In this document: positions 63,018 through 64,000 of the stretch, piece by piece
Layout of the letters: each line of letters opens with the position of its first letter
How positions within the stretch are numbered: the stretch's first letter is position 1
NCBI RefSeq assembly: GCF_019977355.1
Contig: NZ_AP024655.1
Location: forward strand, 2,728,001-2,792,000
Origin: Arthrobacter sp. NicSoilB8
Lineage (GTDB): Bacteria > Actinomycetota > Actinomycetes > Actinomycetales > Micrococcaceae
Reading direction: 5' to 3'
DNA length: 64,000 nucleotides
Made by a program: the position numbers and the translations under genes
Notes under the pieces: model-generated
The model's input: only the letters and a program-made list of their open reading frames with translations
What the model was told of the DNA's origin: nothing
Databases searched by the model: none

Positions 63018-63688
63018 ACGATGTGCTCGTGGTCGACGACGACCCCCATATCCTCAAAGCCCTCAACATCACCCTGCACGCTCACGGATACAACGTCACG
63101 ACGGCCCCCGACGGCGAATCCGCCCTCCGGTCAGCGGCCCGGCACCCCTTCGGCGTCATCGTCCTGGACCTGGGCCTGCCCGACATCGACGGCACCACGG
63201 TCATCACCCGGCTCCGGCAATGGAGCCGCGTCCCTATCCTGGTTCTCTCCGCCCGGCACGGCTCCGATGACAAGGTCAAAGCACTTGACGCCGGAGCCGA
63301 CGACTACGTCACCAAACCCTTCGGACTGGACGAACTCCTGGCCCGGCTTCGGGCCGTTCAACGCCGGAGCATCCAGGCCGACGAAGCCCCCATCGTGACC
63401 ACAGCCTCCTTCACCGTCGACCTGGCCATGAGACGCGTCACCCGCAACGGTCAGGACGTGCGCCTCACACCCACCGAATGGGGCATCCTGGAACTCCTGG
63501 TCCGCAATCCCGAAAAACTCATCACCCAGCAGCAACTCCTCACCGAAATCTGGGGTCCCGCCTACACCAAGGAAGCCAACTACCTGCGCGTCTACATGGC
63601 ACAGCTTCGCCGCAAACTCGAACCCGAACCCGGCAACCCCCGCCACCTCCTCACCGAGGCAGGCATCGGCTACAGGTTCCAGCCATGA
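63014..63688 (+). CDS. kdpE: Response regulator KdpE (OmpR family)
   Basis: A 224-residue transcription factor. The receiver domain has acidic VVDDDP (7-12), the phospho-accepting Asp52 in IVLDLGLPD and Lys in VTKPFG. A winged-helix DNA-binding domain follows (about 130-224; RLTPTEWGILELLV, LRVYMAQLRRKLE). The start is GTG 63014, overlapping the kdpD stop. Phosphorylated by KdpD, it should activate the kdp promoter, probably through the GTTAAG-N6-TCAAGA sites. Confidence 0.97.
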   Translation: MNDVLVVDDDPHILKALNITLHAHGYNVTTAPDGESALRSAARHPFGVIVLDLGLPDIDGTTVITRLRQWSRVPILVLSARHGSDDKVKALDAGADDYVTKPFGLDELLARLRAVQRRSIQADEAPIVTTASFTVDLAMRRVTRNGQDVRLTPTEWGILELLVRNPEKLITQQQLLTEIWGPAYTKEANYLRVYMAQLRRKLEPEPGNPRHLLTEAGIGYRFQP

Positions 63689-64000
63689 CCCGGCTGCCGG
63701 TCCCACTCAATAGTGGTGGGCGAACCACTCCTGCACCGTGGACGGTGACGGCCTGACGTCGAATCGGATTCGACCAGGCGTGTCACCGTACCCCAGGTGA
63801 GGCCTTGCAGTGCCGGGGAGAAAGCCAGAAGGCCGAACAGCGATTCGCGGCGCGTTTCGGGACGCGCACGGGTTGGGATCACTCGGGTCTCGCCTACTGT
63901 CCAAGCCTCTTGGGAGGGCCTGCCGTCAATGATGGCTACCTTCCATTCGGGTATCGACTGGGAAGCGAGGTCCCATTGGGCGTACCCGAGGTAGCTGGCG
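63670..64000 (-). CDS. C-terminal part of an unidentified protein, possibly frameshifted
   Basis: One minus-strand frame is open from the window edge to a stop at 63670, inside the kdpE 3' end. Its first 80 residues look protein-like (WKVAIIDGRPSQEAWTVGET; RRESLFGLLAFSPALQGLTW), but the last 35 have poorer codon use. Near 63755-63770 a neighbouring frame gives a better-looking end, FDVRPSPSTVQEWFAHHY, with stop at 63707. So the gene may end at 63707 after a frameshift. No family was recognised. Confidence 0.4.
   Translation of the reverse strand, partial: ASYLGYAQWDLASQSIPEWKVAIIDGRPSQEAWTVGETRVIPTRARPETRRESLFGLLAFSPALQGLTWGTVTRLVESDSTSGRHRPRCRSGSPTTIEWDRQPGHGWNL

Overview
The window is high-GC actinobacterial DNA with dense, often overlapping genes and frequent GTG/TTG starts. 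Gene content and order (rarA-rpsD-DUF948; aspS/hisS/cyclophilin/DUF349/rel; secF-secD-yajC; ruvB-ruvA-ruvC-yebC-pdxT; pgsA-HIT-thrS; dnaE2) fit a chromosome of the Micrococcaceae, most like Arthrobacter or Pseudarthrobacter. No rRNA, convincing tRNA, CRISPR array or intact insertion sequence was seen.

Layout. 1-4.1 kb: housekeeping genes (DUF948 fragment, rpsD, a cupin, rarA, a Vms1-like peptidyl-tRNA hydrolase). 4.2-15.5 kb: an accessory catabolic block. It holds a three-component cytochrome P450 system (ferredoxin, ferredoxin reductase, P450), two paralogous IclR regulators, two ketosteroid-dehydrogenase-like flavoproteins, a short-chain dehydrogenase, a Dabb protein and an MHS-type transporter. 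The enzyme set suggests import of an alicyclic compound, hydroxylation, oxidation to a ketone, then stepwise ring desaturation. 15.5-27.6 kb: an odd 15-bp-repeat ORF, a GNAT, aspS, an APC permease, hisS (with a 16-bp tandem repeat at its end), a membrane cyclophilin, a DUF349 protein, an AbiEi-like protein and rel. 27.7-35.3 kb: Sec accessory genes, Holliday-junction genes, yebC and pdxT, all on the minus strand.

35.4-42.1 kb interrupts the usual pdxS-pdxT pair with murT-gatD, a GNAT, a truncated P-loop ATPase remnant, two alpha/beta hydrolases and an M3 peptidase. 42.3-46.7 kb: pdxS, pgsA, a HIT protein and thrS. 46.9-51.4 kb: an SOS mutagenesis locus, with a near-consensus LexA box, a DUF6504 gene and dnaE2, and a divergent hypothetical gene. 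51.4-53.3 kb: chorismate mutase and a VOC protein diverging from a 14-bp gap, a probable gene remnant and a hypothetical gene.

53.3-63.7 kb is a potassium island: an APC/KUP-like transporter, then a 39-aa membrane peptide, kdpF, A, B, C, D and E, many with four-base start/stop overlaps. A direct-repeat motif, GTTAAG-N6-TCAAGA or near variants, lies upstream of both the transporter and the kdp operon and is a good candidate KdpE operator. The window ends in a minus-strand ORF convergent with kdpE, possibly frameshifted.
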